A stretch of 64,000 nt of DNA from Zea mays (taxonomy: Eukaryota > Streptophyta > Magnoliopsida > Poales > Poaceae), in the NCBI RefSeq assembly GCF_902167145.1, contig NC_050104.1, positions 94,003,849 through 94,067,848 of the forward strand. The letters run 5' to 3'. The notes under the pieces are model-generated. The model worked only from the letters and a program-made list of their open reading frames with translations. It searched no databases and was not told where the DNA came from. The stretch's first letter is position 1. Each line of letters begins with the position of its first letter. Made by a program: the position numbers and the translations under genes. This document shows positions 10,991 to 22,500 of this stretch, piece by piece.

Positions 10991-12671
10991 TTTCTTCGAA
11001 CCAGGCTTCCAAACTCAGATTCCAATAATTCTCGTTTCTAAATTCTTATCGAATTATTCCCTATCCAACCATGTCATCCCATAAGCATGGTTCATAATCC
11101 AGAAAACTCCTAAAATACTCTTATCCCATATTCTGCATATAATCTCTCTGTTCAGACTAAGTCAGACGATTCATTCGTCACTATTCTCACCAACAGTGAA
11201 CTTCACTGTGCTACACCACATACACCCAGCTATAAATACACCCAGCTACCCTCTCCCTCTCCACACACACTCAACACCCTCAGCCAAGGCAAACGCCCAC
11301 CCACTCAGTTACTCCGCTCTATCGGCTACACGCATAGTGTCGCTTCGCCTCCAGTCCACCCTCCTGGTAAGCACCTCCGCTCCACCACTAGTAGTATCTC
11401 AACACCACATGACACAGATTCTACTCAAGACTCTACCCATCCATATATCTCTATTCTGACCACTATACTAAATATTTGTTGGTATACTTGCTTGTTTGTA
11501 TGTTTGCTTGTTCATGTTGCATAGTTATCGGAGCGTTCGTACTGTCTCGTGGAGGCCAGATCTACAAGTCTACGCTAGGAGCCAGAAGCCAGTTCCGCGA
11601 GCTCTTCTTCCCCCTTCGCCGGATAAGCACGGCAAGCTCACTGGATCCCTTTGATGCATAAATTACCTATGCTTTTACAACCACAACCCTCAGCCTGTTA
11701 TTTTATGCATGATATGATTTTGAGACAAGTTATTATGGCCACCCAGTCGCTTGCCGCAATCAATACTTGATATATTTGTTACAAATGATTTGAGAAAAGG
11801 TGTGAGTTTTCAAAAGAAAATGCTTTTCAAAATGTGTATGATGAAGGGTTTTCACCCTTATCACCTTGTGAGTGGGATAATCAGGGACTCCCTGGTTTAG
11901 GGGAGGGCCTAAGGTGTTGGCTCAGCTGGTTTAGGCGTGAGCAGAAGGATTGTCCCCTCATATAAGGACCGGTTTGTCATCTTCACTACCTGTACTCATG
12001 ATAAGTACAACCACTCGAGACTGTGTGGGCAGTCACTCAATCTGAACTCGTACGGTCCAACCCCAGGGTTATGAAGGCTGGGGAGCACCGGGAGGATAAG
12101 GAGGGGGAATGTTTTGTCCGGTTTGGACATGGTGGTGGCCTGACTCCTTCCGGTATAACCGTTAAGGTTAGGACGTGCGAGGAAAGAAAGAGATTCGGAT
12201 TCAGGTCTCACTAGCTATGAGATCGCAGAGCCGAACTAGTGGGTAAAGTGTACACCTCTGTGCAGAGTTCAAACCTATTCGAATAGTCCGTGTCCACTGG
12301 AATGGACGAGTCTGGTATGGTATGGCAATTAATGTTATGTTTTCAAAAAGGGTGCGTTTGAGAAAAATGGTTTTTAAAAGGTTTGGCGGTTGAGCCATGA
12401 GCTATGGTGGACGGGAAGTCCAGTAGCTGTTTTTGAAAATGAAAACCAGTGGGAAACTGCTGAGATACCTGGATGGTTTAGTCCAGGGGATTTTGTTATA
12501 ATACTGAAAAACTTCCTGCTCCTTTTGGAGAGGATGCGCTTTGCAAAAATACAAAATGTTTTTCAAAACAACCCTGCATAAAATATTGTTGTTTCTGCAA
12601 AATATCCTGAGCTCCACATATTCCATGCATTATATCTGATTTCCCCATTCCGTGGGTGAAGGTGGGCTGCT

Positions 12672-12687
12672 GAGTACGTTTGTACTC
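12672..12687 (+). other. Conserved hairpin near LTR 3' end
   Basis: GAGTAC-GTTT-GTACTC forms a perfect 6-bp stem about 295 bp from the LTR 3' end. The same stem with an 8-nt loop occurs in the chromovirus LTRs (42717-42736, 52591-52610) in matching position and orientation. Its neighbour CATCCTTGCTT/CACCCTTGCTT is also shared. Confidence 0.6.
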
Positions 12688-12984
12688 ACCCTTGCTTATT
12701 TATTTTTTTCAGAAAAAGGGGATCGGGTAAGAGTTACGACTGTTCCCAACCTTGCCTGTGGCTGTTGGACTGCTGATTTGCTTCACTGCGTATATCGGGC
12801 TGCTTCAGCCCCACTCTGATGATATGTCCCGAGTTGTGGACCAACTCTTAAAGTTGTTCGCCACCTTTATAGGTTTGTCGTTTAAGCAGATCTGTAATCA
12901 TCTGATGTATAAATGTGTTTACTAGCCTCCTGGGACGAGTAATTGTATCACATTTGAGTCCTAGAGGATTGGGGATGCTTCAGG

Positions 12985-12996
12985 TGGTACCAGAGC
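12985..12996 (+). other. Primer-binding site of element 3
   Basis: TGGTACCAGAGC lies two bases after the 5' LTR and differs by one base from the iMet-type TGGTATCAGAGC. Confidence 0.7.
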
Positions 12997-13042
12997 TGTT
13001 AGGTTGGCCGCAGGACGTAACCCTTAGCCTGATCAAAAGTTT

Positions 13043-14221
13043 TTGAGTCCAAACTATTTTCTTAAAAAAATGTCTTGCTCTCATCCCTTCATTTCAAAAA
13101 TGCTTTCCCCCTTTCCTTCTCTCAGAAGTCAGATGGAGTTTCGTTGCCAAACCAGCTTTTGCCAGAATGAAGATGGTTTCCCCAAGTTGCTGAGAGCATG
13201 CACAGTTCGCCTTGGAATCAGGAGCCAGCCAGAGTATGATGGTCGTGAATTCGTCGAGCATGGCACAGAGAAATGTGTCGTGACTGTGTACATTGGATCC
13301 AGTCCGCACCATGTGGAATGGAGTGTCACTGCTGCTGGGCACAGATTCAAAGACACCTGTCAAGTCGTCGCTCGCAAGGCATTGAGGACCCTATGTCAGA
13401 TCTATGAAGAAGAAGTGGCCGACACACCGCTCAGATTCTTTCCACCCTTTCAGAGAAACCGTCCTGTTTGGATGGCCAGGATGCGTGCATTGGAAGGGAA
13501 GCAGCTGCTTGAGGACGACCCCACAGTTAAGTACCTCACTGCATACCTGCTCACCCTGGATGCACAGTATGATTTCTTGGCTCGGCACCACCGTCAGATG
13601 ATTGCTCGAGCAGAACATGCAGAGAAGCTCAACCGTAAGCTCCATGTGGATCTCACCACAGCTCAAGCCCGTGTAGCTGCCTTGGAAAGTCGTGAAGTCA
13701 TTGATGTTGAAGCCCTAAAGCAAGCCAAGGATGAGCACGTCCAGAAGTTGATGGAGGCCTACTTGGTAACCCATAACCAACATAGAGCCCTACGGATCCA
13801 AGAGCCCGCTTCATCCAACCCAGTTCAATCCATGAGAGTTGAAGATCCCCAGATTCTTGAAGGTCACCCGGTCTCTATCAGAGGAGAGAATAAGTCTTGG
13901 GAACTCCCGAAAGGAGCCATAGTCTTGGAAGGAATTCCAGTCTTCCCTCAGGCTATGGATAAGCAAGAGCACCCTGAATCCTCCCAAGATCCCCCGCCGG
14001 AGTTGTTTGAGCCCCTTACCATGAAGAAGATTCCAGCACCATCCCTTGAAGTCAAGGAAGAAGCTGCAAGCACCCCGCCAGCACCGCTGCCCTCTGAGGA
14101 ACTACAAGAGCCAGTCCCGCTTGAAGAAGAGTTCAACCCCGTGCTGCCATCTCAGTCGCTGCCAGAAGAAGTCATCAACATCAACTCCCTGTTGACCCAT
14201 CCAGGAGATATCTCAGATTGA
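13043..14221 (+). CDS. Accessory ORF protein of non-autonomous element (possible dsRNA-binding-like fold)
   Basis: An open frame of 392 codons. The more likely start is the ATG at 13133 (MEFRCQTSF, codon 31), since the first 30 residues look like translated leader. It is not Gag: there is no zinc knuckle and no capsid motif. Residues about 60-140 look like an alpha-beta-beta-beta-alpha unit ending in VARKALRTLC, then LRFFPPF. A long charged helix follows (about 175-250, coiled-coil-like) and then an acidic Pro/Glu-rich tail. The segment VARKALRTLC...VADTPLRFFPPF aligns by eye with AARRALSQYC...VADGLNLRYYPRR in the accessory ORF of the chromovirus at 50950-51966. The spacing of the helix AARKAL-type motif resembles a dsRNA-binding domain, but this is an inference from pattern only. 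Function unknown. Confidence 0.6.
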   Translation: MSPNYFLKKMSCSHPFISKMLSPFPSLRSQMEFRCQTSFCQNEDGFPKLLRACTVRLGIRSQPEYDGREFVEHGTEKCVVTVYIGSSPHHVEWSVTAAGHRFKDTCQVVARKALRTLCQIYEEEVADTPLRFFPPFQRNRPVWMARMRALEGKQLLEDDPTVKYLTAYLLTLDAQYDFLARHHRQMIARAEHAEKLNRKLHVDLTTAQARVAALESREVIDVEALKQAKDEHVQKLMEAYLVTHNQHRALRIQEPASSNPVQSMRVEDPQILEGHPVSIRGENKSWELPKGAIVLEGIPVFPQAMDKQEHPESSQDPPPELFEPLTMKKIPAPSLEVKEEAASTPPAPLPSEELQEPVPLEEEFNPVLPSQSLPEEVININSLLTHPGDISD

Positions 14222-15590
14222 AGTTGTGCGCTAGCCTTGCCAGAAGAGAAGCTTCCTGGTCTGAGTTAGTTATGCCCAGTCCTCTGCATGCATTGGGTAG
14301 TGAAGTTTTTCATCACTTTGGCTAGAGCCCTGCATGTATGAGAAGTAATCGTGTAGAATCGTGCTTTGCAAAACTCTAATTGTGTGGCCCCCTAGGGCAT
14401 TTCAAAATGAATTTCGCTTGATGTTTTCTCCTCTTTTTGAGTGCATATGTGATGCTTTAATGTTAGTGCTCATAAGTTGCATTTAGCATAGTTCTCAATT
14501 CAGGAGCCAAGCAATAGTAGTTATGCTTAGCCCCCGAATCTGAGTAGTCCGTGCTTTGAAAAACTCTATTCTCCCCCTATTCAAAACATTTGATTTGTTT
14601 GTGCTGATCATTGCTTAGCTTGTGTGTTTTCTTTCTTTTTAAGAAAGGTTTTCTCTAAAAACATAGATAACAAATTAGAGCTAATCCTCACCTTATGCTT
14701 CCATTCTCATCTTAACCCATCTGAAGAGAAAAGTGCCTTACCCAAGAAGATACCGGGAAGCTTACCCTTGAAGCCTGGAATAAGCTATAGAAGAAACCAG
14801 TCCAGCGCTCAGTCAAAAGGACCGACCATGAGAATCAAAGCACTGCCCCTGAGTCAAAGTAAACAGAAAAAGAGGACAGAAGGAGTTATTACCATACAGA
14901 GAGGCAAAGATTCTTGGAACCAGAGACCACAAACATCAGGGTCATTGACCCCACCACTCACCCGTGCCCCTGCACGCGTGCCCGCCTCCATGCGCACTAC
15001 CACACCCCCTTTGCAGCGCACTACCGCCACCCCACGCCCCCCTTTTGCAGCGCACCCACCACCATTACCGCCAGCAACACCATCCCCTTCCCCTTGTCGC
15101 ACCTGCTGCCTCGTGTCACCTACTCCATCACCGCCACTCCGCACCCGAGCACCCACACTCGCCTATAAAACCCCCCACCAGCTCCCTCAACTCCCATCTC
15201 GCTCAAAGCAAAGCACACTCCAGATAAATCCCCTCTGCCAAATCGCAAGCAACCCCATTTCCCACTCCCTCGCCCCTAAGATCACAATGCTTGGTGATTC
15301 TTGGGTTGAAGACTGTTGTACATGGTTCATAGTCTTTCGCTTCTTCCTCCGTATGATGGTAATACTCTTGGATAGAATCCTCCAGTGGGAAGAGCAAAGA
15401 GAAAGAAAGGGTCAGTGAAAAGAAGATAGTGAAGAGAAGATAAGAAGAAGGTTCTCCCAGAATCAACCCTGTGTCAGTCATTTCTCCACAGCCTGCTCAA
15501 GCAGCAACAGCAGAAGAAGGCCCCGTAACACCCTTGTTATGAGGTACTTCAAGGAGTTCAAATCCCCAAGATTCAAGAGATCTACCCTCA
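14222..15590 (+). other. Non-coding internal region of element 3 with promoter-like segment
   Basis: After the accessory ORF the sequence is mostly non-coding. Frame 14624-15418 (264 codons) is Pro/Thr-rich where the DNA is C-rich and matches no family I know. At 14930-15170 a C-rich stretch with CGCACTACC-like repeats leads to CGCCTATAAAACCCCCC (15160-15176) and a CT-rich leader, which looks like a grass gene promoter and 5' UTR. Confidence 0.45.
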
Positions 15591-15609
15591 TTCTTTTTAA
15601 GTGGGGTAG
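15591..15609 (+). other. Second polypurine-tract-like copy
   Basis: TTCTTTTTAAGTGGGGTAG differs by one base from TTCCTTTTAAGTGGGGTAG at 16013-16031, which is the polypurine tract in front of the 3' LTR. It lies about 420 bp upstream of the real tract. Confidence 0.65.
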
Positions 15610-16012
15610 TATTCCAGTAAGGTTCCTGCTATGGAGAAAAAGAAGAAGGCATGTAGCAAGCTTGTGAAGGACCAGATCATCAAAGCATATAAGTTTCTGG
15701 ATGAGAAGTGGTCACCCAAGTTTTGTTAATAAAGCACCAGAAGACCAATCAAGAAAGGAATCTGTGTGGGAGTTCGCAAGAGAAAGGTTTGCGTGCTGGC
15801 ATCGTTGCTTCCTCAATAAGCTAAGCGAAACCTAGAAGCCTGAAGATGATCTTTGATTAGCCAGAATCAGTGTTTGCAATCAGCAACCGGATGCTCCGCA
15901 AGGGCCAGATTTTGTTGAAGTTCCATCTCCTCGAAGAGTTTGCAAAGTGAAGATATGTAGCTGAAGTAAAGCTATACCCATAACCCTTCTAAGCCGAATC
16001 TCGAGGACGAGA

Positions 16013-16034
16013 TTCCTTTTAAGTGGGGTAGATT
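16013..16034 (+). other. Polypurine tract of element 3
   Basis: TTTTAAGTGGGGTAGATT immediately precedes the 3' LTR. The upstream TCTCGAGGACGAGATTCC is shared in form with the chromovirus at 45950-45970 (- strand TCTCGGGGCGAGATTC), which supports a Tekay-type origin. Confidence 0.75.
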
Positions 16035-19000
16035 TGTAGCATCCCAAAAATTCAAATTCTGAAATATTCTCAAACTCACTCTAAATTCAAATTGAATTTC
16101 AAATTTCTTTTCATAATGTTTGTTTGCGAGTTGATATCAACAAATAAAGTATAGTGGTCTATATTCTCTCCAAAAATACTCCTCAAAATATCCTACAAAT
16201 ATTTCCCTAATGATCCCCTCAAATTCTTTTCAGAAATACTACCCAAATATTCCACCGATATATCTCCAAGTATTCTCTTCCTAAGAAATACCTTCAGAAT
16301 CATTTTTCAAGCCCCCACAAATATTTTCTTCATAACTTTCTTCATGCTCATACGTATACGTATGCCTCCAGTGTCATACGGTGAGCTCTACAAGCTAATT
16401 ACACTCATATAAGACAAATCCATGCAAATCTCCCACTAATCCTCCCATCCTCCCACTAATCCTCTCATCCCTCCCCCTAATCCCCCCACCATGGCTATAA
16501 ATAGAGGGGCAAGGGCCTCCTCTCATCCCACCCCAAGCCATTTCATGGCAACTCCCTCCCCCCCCCACACACACCCACTCCATGTTCCACACAAGCACAC
16601 ACTAGCACAAGGATCGTTCGGTCGTTCTTCGATCGTTCGTCCCCCTGTTCTTAGTTTGTTCGTTCGTTCGTCCGATCGTTCATGGTTCGTTCGTCCGTTC
16701 GTTCGATCGTTCGATCGTTTGTCCGTTCATTCGTCCAAATAACCTTTTTCCTGCCGTTATGCTGCTGAAATTCCGATCGTTCGTTCGTCCGATCGTTTGA
16801 TCGTTCGTCCGATCGTTCATGGTTCGTTCGTCCGTTCGTTCGTCCAAATAATCTTTTTCCTGCCGTTATGCTGCCGAAATTCCGATCATTCGTTCGTTCG
16901 ATCATTCGATCGTTCATCGTTCGTTCATAGTTCCTATCCCTCGTTCATCGTTCGTTCATACGACTATTTACTGTTACTATTTACCGTTACTTTTACCGTT
17001 ACTATTTACCGTTACTATTTACCGTTACTATTTACCGTTACATTTTAGCGTTACTATTCACCGTTACTTTTTACCGTTACTTTTTACCGTTACTATTTAC
17101 CGTTACTTTTTACCGTTACTTTTTACCGTTACTATTTACCGTTACTTTTTACCGTTACTATTCACCGTTACTATTCATCGATCATCCGATCACCCCAAAT
17201 TTTAACTACTCATCCATCATGCTGTCCAGTCCACCTAAGACCAGCCAGACCCATATCCCAGTTATACAAACTCCGGTGACTGTGATTTTCCTTCCAGTGG
17301 GAACTTCCCATCTGGTCACCCATCCTAGGTTTCTCCAAGTTGAGCACACTTAACTTGAGATTTCTTCGAACCAGGCTTCCAAACTCAGATTCCAATAATT
17401 CTCGTTTCTAAATTCTTATCGAATTATTCCCTATCCAACCATGTCATCCCATAAGCATGGTTCATAATCCAGAAAACTCCTAAAATACTCTTATCTCATA
17501 TTCTGCCTATAATCTCTCTGTTCAGACTAAGTCAGACAATTCATTCGTCACTATTCTCACCAACAGTGAACTTCACTGTGCTACACCACATACACCTAGC
17601 TATAAATACACCCAGCTACCCTCTCCCTCTCCACACACACTCAACACCCTCAGCCAAGGCAAACGCCCACCCACTCAGTTACTCCGCTCTACCGGCTACA
17701 CGCATAGTGTCGCTTCGCCTCCAGTCCACCCTCCTGGTAAGCACCTCCGCTCCACCACTAGTAGTATCTCAACACCACATGACACAAATTCTACTCAAGA
17801 CTCTACCCATCCATATATCTCTATTTTGACCACTATTCTAAATATTTGTTGGTATACTTGCTTGTTTGTATGTTTGCTTGTTCATGTTGCATAGTTATCG
17901 GAGCGTTCGTACTGTCTCGTGGAGGCCAGATCTACAAGTCTACGCTAGGAGCCAGAAGCCAGTTCCGCGAGCTCTTCTTCCCCCTTCGCCGGATAAGCAC
18001 GGCAAGCTCACTGGATCCCTTTGATGCATAAATTAATTATGCTTTTACAACCACAACCCTCAGCCTGTTATTTTATGCATGATATGATTTTGAGACAAGT
18101 TATTATGGCCACCCAGCCGCTTGCCGCAATCAATACTTGATATATTTGTTACAAATGATTTGAGAAAAGGTGTGAGTTTTCAAAAGAAAATGCTTTTCAA
18201 AATGTGTATGATGAAGGGTTTTCACCCTTATCACCTTGTGAGTGGGATAATCAGGGACTCCCTGGTTTAGGGGAGGGCCTAAGGTGTTGGCTCAGCTGGT
18301 TTAGGCGTGAGCAGAAGGATTGTCCCCTCATATAAGGACCGGTTTGTCATCTTCACTACCTGTACTCATGATAAGTACAACCACTCGAGACTGTGTGGGC
18401 AGTCACTCAATCTGAACTCGTACGGTCCAACCCCAGGGTTATGAAGGCTGGGGAGCACCGGGAGGATAAGGAGGGGGAATGTTTTGTCCAGTTTGGACAT
18501 GGTGGTGGCCTGACTCCTTTCGGTATAACCGTTAAGGTTAGGACGTGCGAGGAAAGAAAGATATTCGGATTCGGGTCTCACTAGCTATGAGATCGCAGAG
18601 CCGGACTAAGGGGTAAAGTGTACACCTCTGCGTAGAGTTCAAACCTATTCGAATAGTCCGTGTCCACTGGAATGGACGAGTCTGGTATGGTATGGCAATT
18701 AATGTTTTGTTTTCAAAAAGGGTGCGTTTGAGAAAAATGGTTTTTAAAAGGTTCGGCGGTTGAGCCGTGAGCTATGGTGGACGGGAAGTCCAGTAGCTGT
18801 TTTTGAAAATGAAAACCAGTGGGAAACTGCTGAGATACCTGGATGGTTTAGTCCAGGGGATTTTGTTATAACACTGGAAAACTTCCTGCTCCTTTTGGAG
18901 AGGATGCGCTTTGCAAAAATACAAAATGTTTTTCAAAACAACCCTGCATAAAATATTGCTGTTTCTGCAAAATATCCTGAGCTCCACATATTCCATGCAT

Positions 19001-19352
19001 TATATCTGATTTCCCCATTCCGTGGGTGAAGGTGGGTTGCTGAGTACGTTTGTACTCACCCTTGCTTATTTATTTTTTTCAGAAAAAGGGGATCGGGTAA
19101 GAGTTACGACTGTTCCCAACCTTGCCTGTGGCTGTTGTACCGCTGATTTGCTTCACTGCGTATATCGGGCTGCTTCAGCCCCACTCTGATGATATGTCCC
19201 GAGTTGTGGACCAACTCTTAAAGTTGTTCGCCACCTTTATAGGTTTGTCGTTTAAGCAGATCTGTAATCATCTGATGTATAAATGTGTTTACTAGCCTCC
19301 TGGGACTAGTAATTGTATCACATTTGAGTCCCAGAGGATTGGGGACGCTTCA
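16035..19352 (+). mobile_element. 3' LTR of non-autonomous Gypsy-type element
   Basis: A 3318-bp LTR from TGTAGCATCCC to ...GGGGACGCTTCA. The next bases, TTGGT (19353-19357), repeat 9665-9669. It has the same architecture as the 5' LTR: TATA-like box near 16495, GTTCG arrays 16613-16960, CCGTTAC array 16965-17175, 5S-like block 17300-17360, second TATA-like box near 17599, and hairpin 19042-19057. The arrays differ in length and there are scattered substitutions, so it is older than the chromovirus insertion. Confidence 0.92.
17300..17360 (-). ncRNA. 5S rRNA gene-derived control region, second LTR copy
   Basis: The - strand has AAGTTAAGTGTGCT (17356-17343; one change from the other LTR) and TAGGATGGGTGACC (17327-17314), followed by TGGGAAGT. 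The C-box-like part is identical to the first LTR. Confidence 0.75.
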
Positions 19353-21380
19353 TTGGTGATCCCTCAAAAAGTGATACCGAATGGCTATGTGCTTAGTGCG
19401 GCTGTGTTCAACGGGATTATCCGTCATGCAGATTGCACTCTCATTGTCACATAGGAGAGGGACTTTGCTCAATTTGTAGCCATAGTCCCTAAGGGTTTGC
19501 CTCATCCAAAGCAATTACGCGCAACAGTGGCCTGCGGCAATGTACTCGGCTTCGGCGGTAGAAAGAGCTACTGAATTTTGTTTCTTTGAAGCCCAAGACA
19601 CCAGGGATCTTCCCAAAAACTGTCAAGTCCCTGATGTGCTCTTTCTATCAATTTTACACCCTGCCCAATCAGCATTTGAATATCCTATTAAATCAAAAGA
19701 GGATCCCTTGGGGTACCAAGGACCAAACTTAGGTGTATAAACTAAATATCTCATGATTCTTTTCACGGCCCTAAGGTGAACTTCCTTAGGATCGGCTTGG
19801 AACCTTGCACACATGCATACGGAAAGCATAATATCCGGTCGAGATGCACATAAATAGAGTAGAGATCCTATCATCGACCGGTATACCTTTTGATCTACGG
19901 ATTTACCTCTCGTGTCGAGGTCGAGATGCCCATTAGTTCCCATGGGTGTCTTGATGGGCTTGGCATCCTTCATTCCAAACTTGGTAAGTATGTCTTATAT
20001 GTACTTTGTTTGGCTGATGAAGGTGCCCTCTTGGAGTTGCTTGACTTGAAATCCTAGAAAATACTTCAACTCCCCCATCATAGACATCTCGAATTTTTGA
20101 ACCATAATCCTACTAAACTCTTCACAAGTAGATTTGTTAGTAGACCCAAATATGATATCATCAACATAAATTTGGCATACAAACAAATCTTTTGCAATGG
20201 TTTTAGTAAAGAGAGTAGTATCGGCTTTTCTGACTTTGAAGCCATTAGTGATAAGAAAATCTCTTAGGCATTCATACCATGCTCTTGAGGCTTGCTTGAG
20301 CCCATAAAGCGCCTTAAAGAGTTTATAAATGTGATTAGGGTACTCACTATCTTCAAAGCCGGGAGGTTGCTCAACATAGACCTCTTCCTTGATTGGTCCA
20401 TTGAGGAAGGCACTTTTCACGTCCATTTGATAGAGCTTAAAGCCATGGTAAGTAGCATAGGAAAATAATATACGAATTGATTCAAGCCTAGCTATGGGTG
20501 CATAGGTTTCACCGAAATCCAAACCTTCGACTTGTGAATATCCCTTGGCCACAAGTCGAGCTTTGTTCCTTGTCACCACACCATGCTCATCTTGCTTGTT
20601 GTGAAAAACCTACTTGGTTCCTACAACATTTTGATTAGGACATGGAAATAAATGCCATACCTCATTCCTCGTGAAGTTGTTGAGCTCCTCTTGCATTGCC
20701 AACACCCAATCCGAGTCTCTTAGTGCATCCTCTACTCTGTATGGCTCAATAGAGGAAACAAAAGAGTAATGTTCACAAAAATGAGCGACTCGTGATCGAT
20801 TTGTTACCCCCTTATGAATGTCGCCGAGGATGGAGTTTACGGGGTGATCTCTTTGAATCGCTTGGTAGACTCTTGGGTGTGGCGGTCTTTGATCCTGTAC
20901 TTCTTGATCATCTTCCTTGTCTTGATCATTGTTATCTCCCCCTTGATCATTGTCCTCCTCTTGAGGTGGCTCATTGTCTTGATCTTCGTCTTCATTATTT
21001 TGAGCTTGATCCTCATCTTGGGTTGGTGGAGATGCTTGCATGGAAGATGACGATTGATCTTGAGCTTGAGTGAGCTCTTCGGATTCCTTGGGACACACAT
21101 CCCCAATGGACATGTTCCTTAGCGTGACACACGGAGCCTCTTCATCATCTAGCTCATCAAGATCAACTTGCTCCACTTGGGAGCCATTAGTCTCATCAAA
21201 CACAATGTCACAAGAAACCTCAACTAACCTAGTGGATTTGTTGAAGACTCTATATGCCCTTGTGTTTGAATCGTATCCTAGTAAAAAGCCTTCTACAGAC
21301 TTAGGAGCAAATTTAGATTTTCCACCTCTTTTAACAAAGCATAAAACATTTGCTACCAAAGACTCTAAAATATGAAACAT
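19353..21380 (-). pseudogene. SIRE-type Copia pol: reverse transcriptase and most of RNase H
   Basis: Read on the - strand, the frame at 21380-20610 encodes the integrase C-terminal GKSKFAPKSVEGFLLGYDSN segment and a long Asp/Gln/Glu-rich linker. The reverse transcriptase follows: [43 protein letters not shown], and the catalytic YVDDIIFGS near 20155-20180. RNase H starts at 19973 (KTPMGTNGHLDLDTRGK, SNADWAGCKIDRKSTSGT) and continues in degraded frames to the nested insertion at 19352. Stops fall where Trp (near 20608) and Gln (near 19993) are normally conserved. Inactive. Confidence 0.9.
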
Positions 21381-22325
21381 TGGGCTTTTTACCAGTTAGG
21401 AGTTCATATGATGTCTTCTTGAGGATTCGGTGAAGGTAGAGCCGGTTGATGGAGTAGCAGGCGGTGTTAATCGCTTCAGCCCAAAACCGGCCCGGAGTCT
21501 TGTACTCATCAAGCATGGTCCTCGCCATGTCAATTAGAGTTCTATTCTTCCTCTCAACTACACCATTTTGTTGAGGTGTGTAGGGAGAAGAGAACTCATG
21601 CTTGATGCCCTCCTCCTCAAGAAAGCCTTCAATTTGAGAGTTCTTGAACTCTGTCCCATTGTCGCTTCTTATTTTCTTGATCCTTAATCCAAACTCATTT
21701 TGAGCCCGTCTCAAGAATCCTTTTAAAGTCTCTTGGGTTTGTGATTTTCCTGCAAAAAGAATACCCAAGTGAAGCGACAATAATCATCCACAATTACTAG
21801 ACAGTACTTACTCCCGTCGATGCTTATACAAGCTATCGGGCCGAATAGATCTATGTGGAGTAACTCCAGTGGCCTGTCTGTTGTCATGATGTTTTTATGT
21901 GGATGGTGGGTACCAACTTGCTTCCCTGTTTGACATGCGCTACAAACCCTGTCTTTCTCAAAATGAACATTTGTTAGTCCCAAAATGTGTTCTCCCTTTA
22001 GAAGCTTGTGAAGATTCTTCATCCCAACATGGCCTAGTCGGCGATGCTAGAGCCAACCCATATTAGTCTTAGCAATTAAGCAAGTATCGAGTTCAGCTCT
22101 TTTAAAATCAACTAAGTATAGCTGACCCTCGAGTACTCCCTTAAATGCTACTGAATCATCACTTCTTCTAAAGACAGTAACACCTATATCCGTAAAAAGA
22201 TAGTTATAACCCATTTTGTATAATTGAGAAACTGAAAGAAAGTTATAATCTAAAGAATCTACAAGAAAAACATTTGAAATGGAATGATCAGGTGATATAG
22301 CAATTTTACCAAGTCCTTTGACCAA
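21331..22325 (-). pseudogene. SIRE-type Copia integrase
   Basis: The - strand encodes the linker after protease (LVKGLGKIAISPDHSISNVF), then HRRLGHVGMKNLHKLLKG with CSACQTGKQ, the HHCC zinc-binding region. The DDE core follows: LHIDLFGP (D), IRSDNGTEFKN (D) and QQNGVVERKNRTL (E). A TAG stop replaces the usual Trp just before HRRLGH near 22047. A frameshift near 21770 splits the core. Integrase would insert element cDNA into the chromosome; this copy is dead. Confidence 0.9.
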
Positions 22326-22329
22326 ACCT

Positions 22330-22450
22330 TAATTTCCATCTCCGAATGTGATAGCTCTTTGAGGATCTTCGTTTTTCTCGTAGGAGGAGAACATCTTTTT
22401 CTCTCCTGTCATGTGGTTTGTGCATCCGCTATCAACGATCCAACTTGAGC
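22330..22450 (-). pseudogene. SIRE-type Copia aspartic protease remnant
   Basis: The - strand encodes SSWIVDSGCTNHMTGEKKMF, with the DSG catalytic motif, then ITFGDGN followed by TAA. The conserved continuation is a Gln (CAA), so the stop looks like a C-to-T change. Confidence 0.8.
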
Positions 22451-22500
22451 CCCCGGATGCATAAACCTACAAAACAAGTTTAGGCCTTGTTCTTAGGTAC

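Larger units (their letters stand above)
9670..12982 (+). mobile_element. 5' LTR of non-autonomous Gypsy-type element (element 3)
   Basis: A 3313-bp LTR running from TGTAGCATCCC to ...GGGGATGCTTCA, matching 16035-19352 along its whole length. It holds a first TATA-like box (GGCTATAAATAGAGG, near 10130), two minisatellite arrays, an antisense 5S-rRNA-like block, and a second TATA-like box (AGCTATAAATACACC, near 11229). Long LTRs and the polypurine-tract context (TCTCGAGGACGAGATTCC) suggest a Tekay-type chromovirus relative, but no pol is present to confirm this. Confidence 0.92.

Noticed and set aside
14624..15418. 264-codon Pro/Thr-rich frame in element 3
   Set aside because: Its composition follows the C-rich DNA, with overlapping frames on the same strand. 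No motif, so kept only as non-coding internal sequence.
9670..19352. CRISPR-like reading of the regular repeats
   Set aside because: The repeats are direct tandem minisatellites with no unique spacers, in a plant nuclear context.
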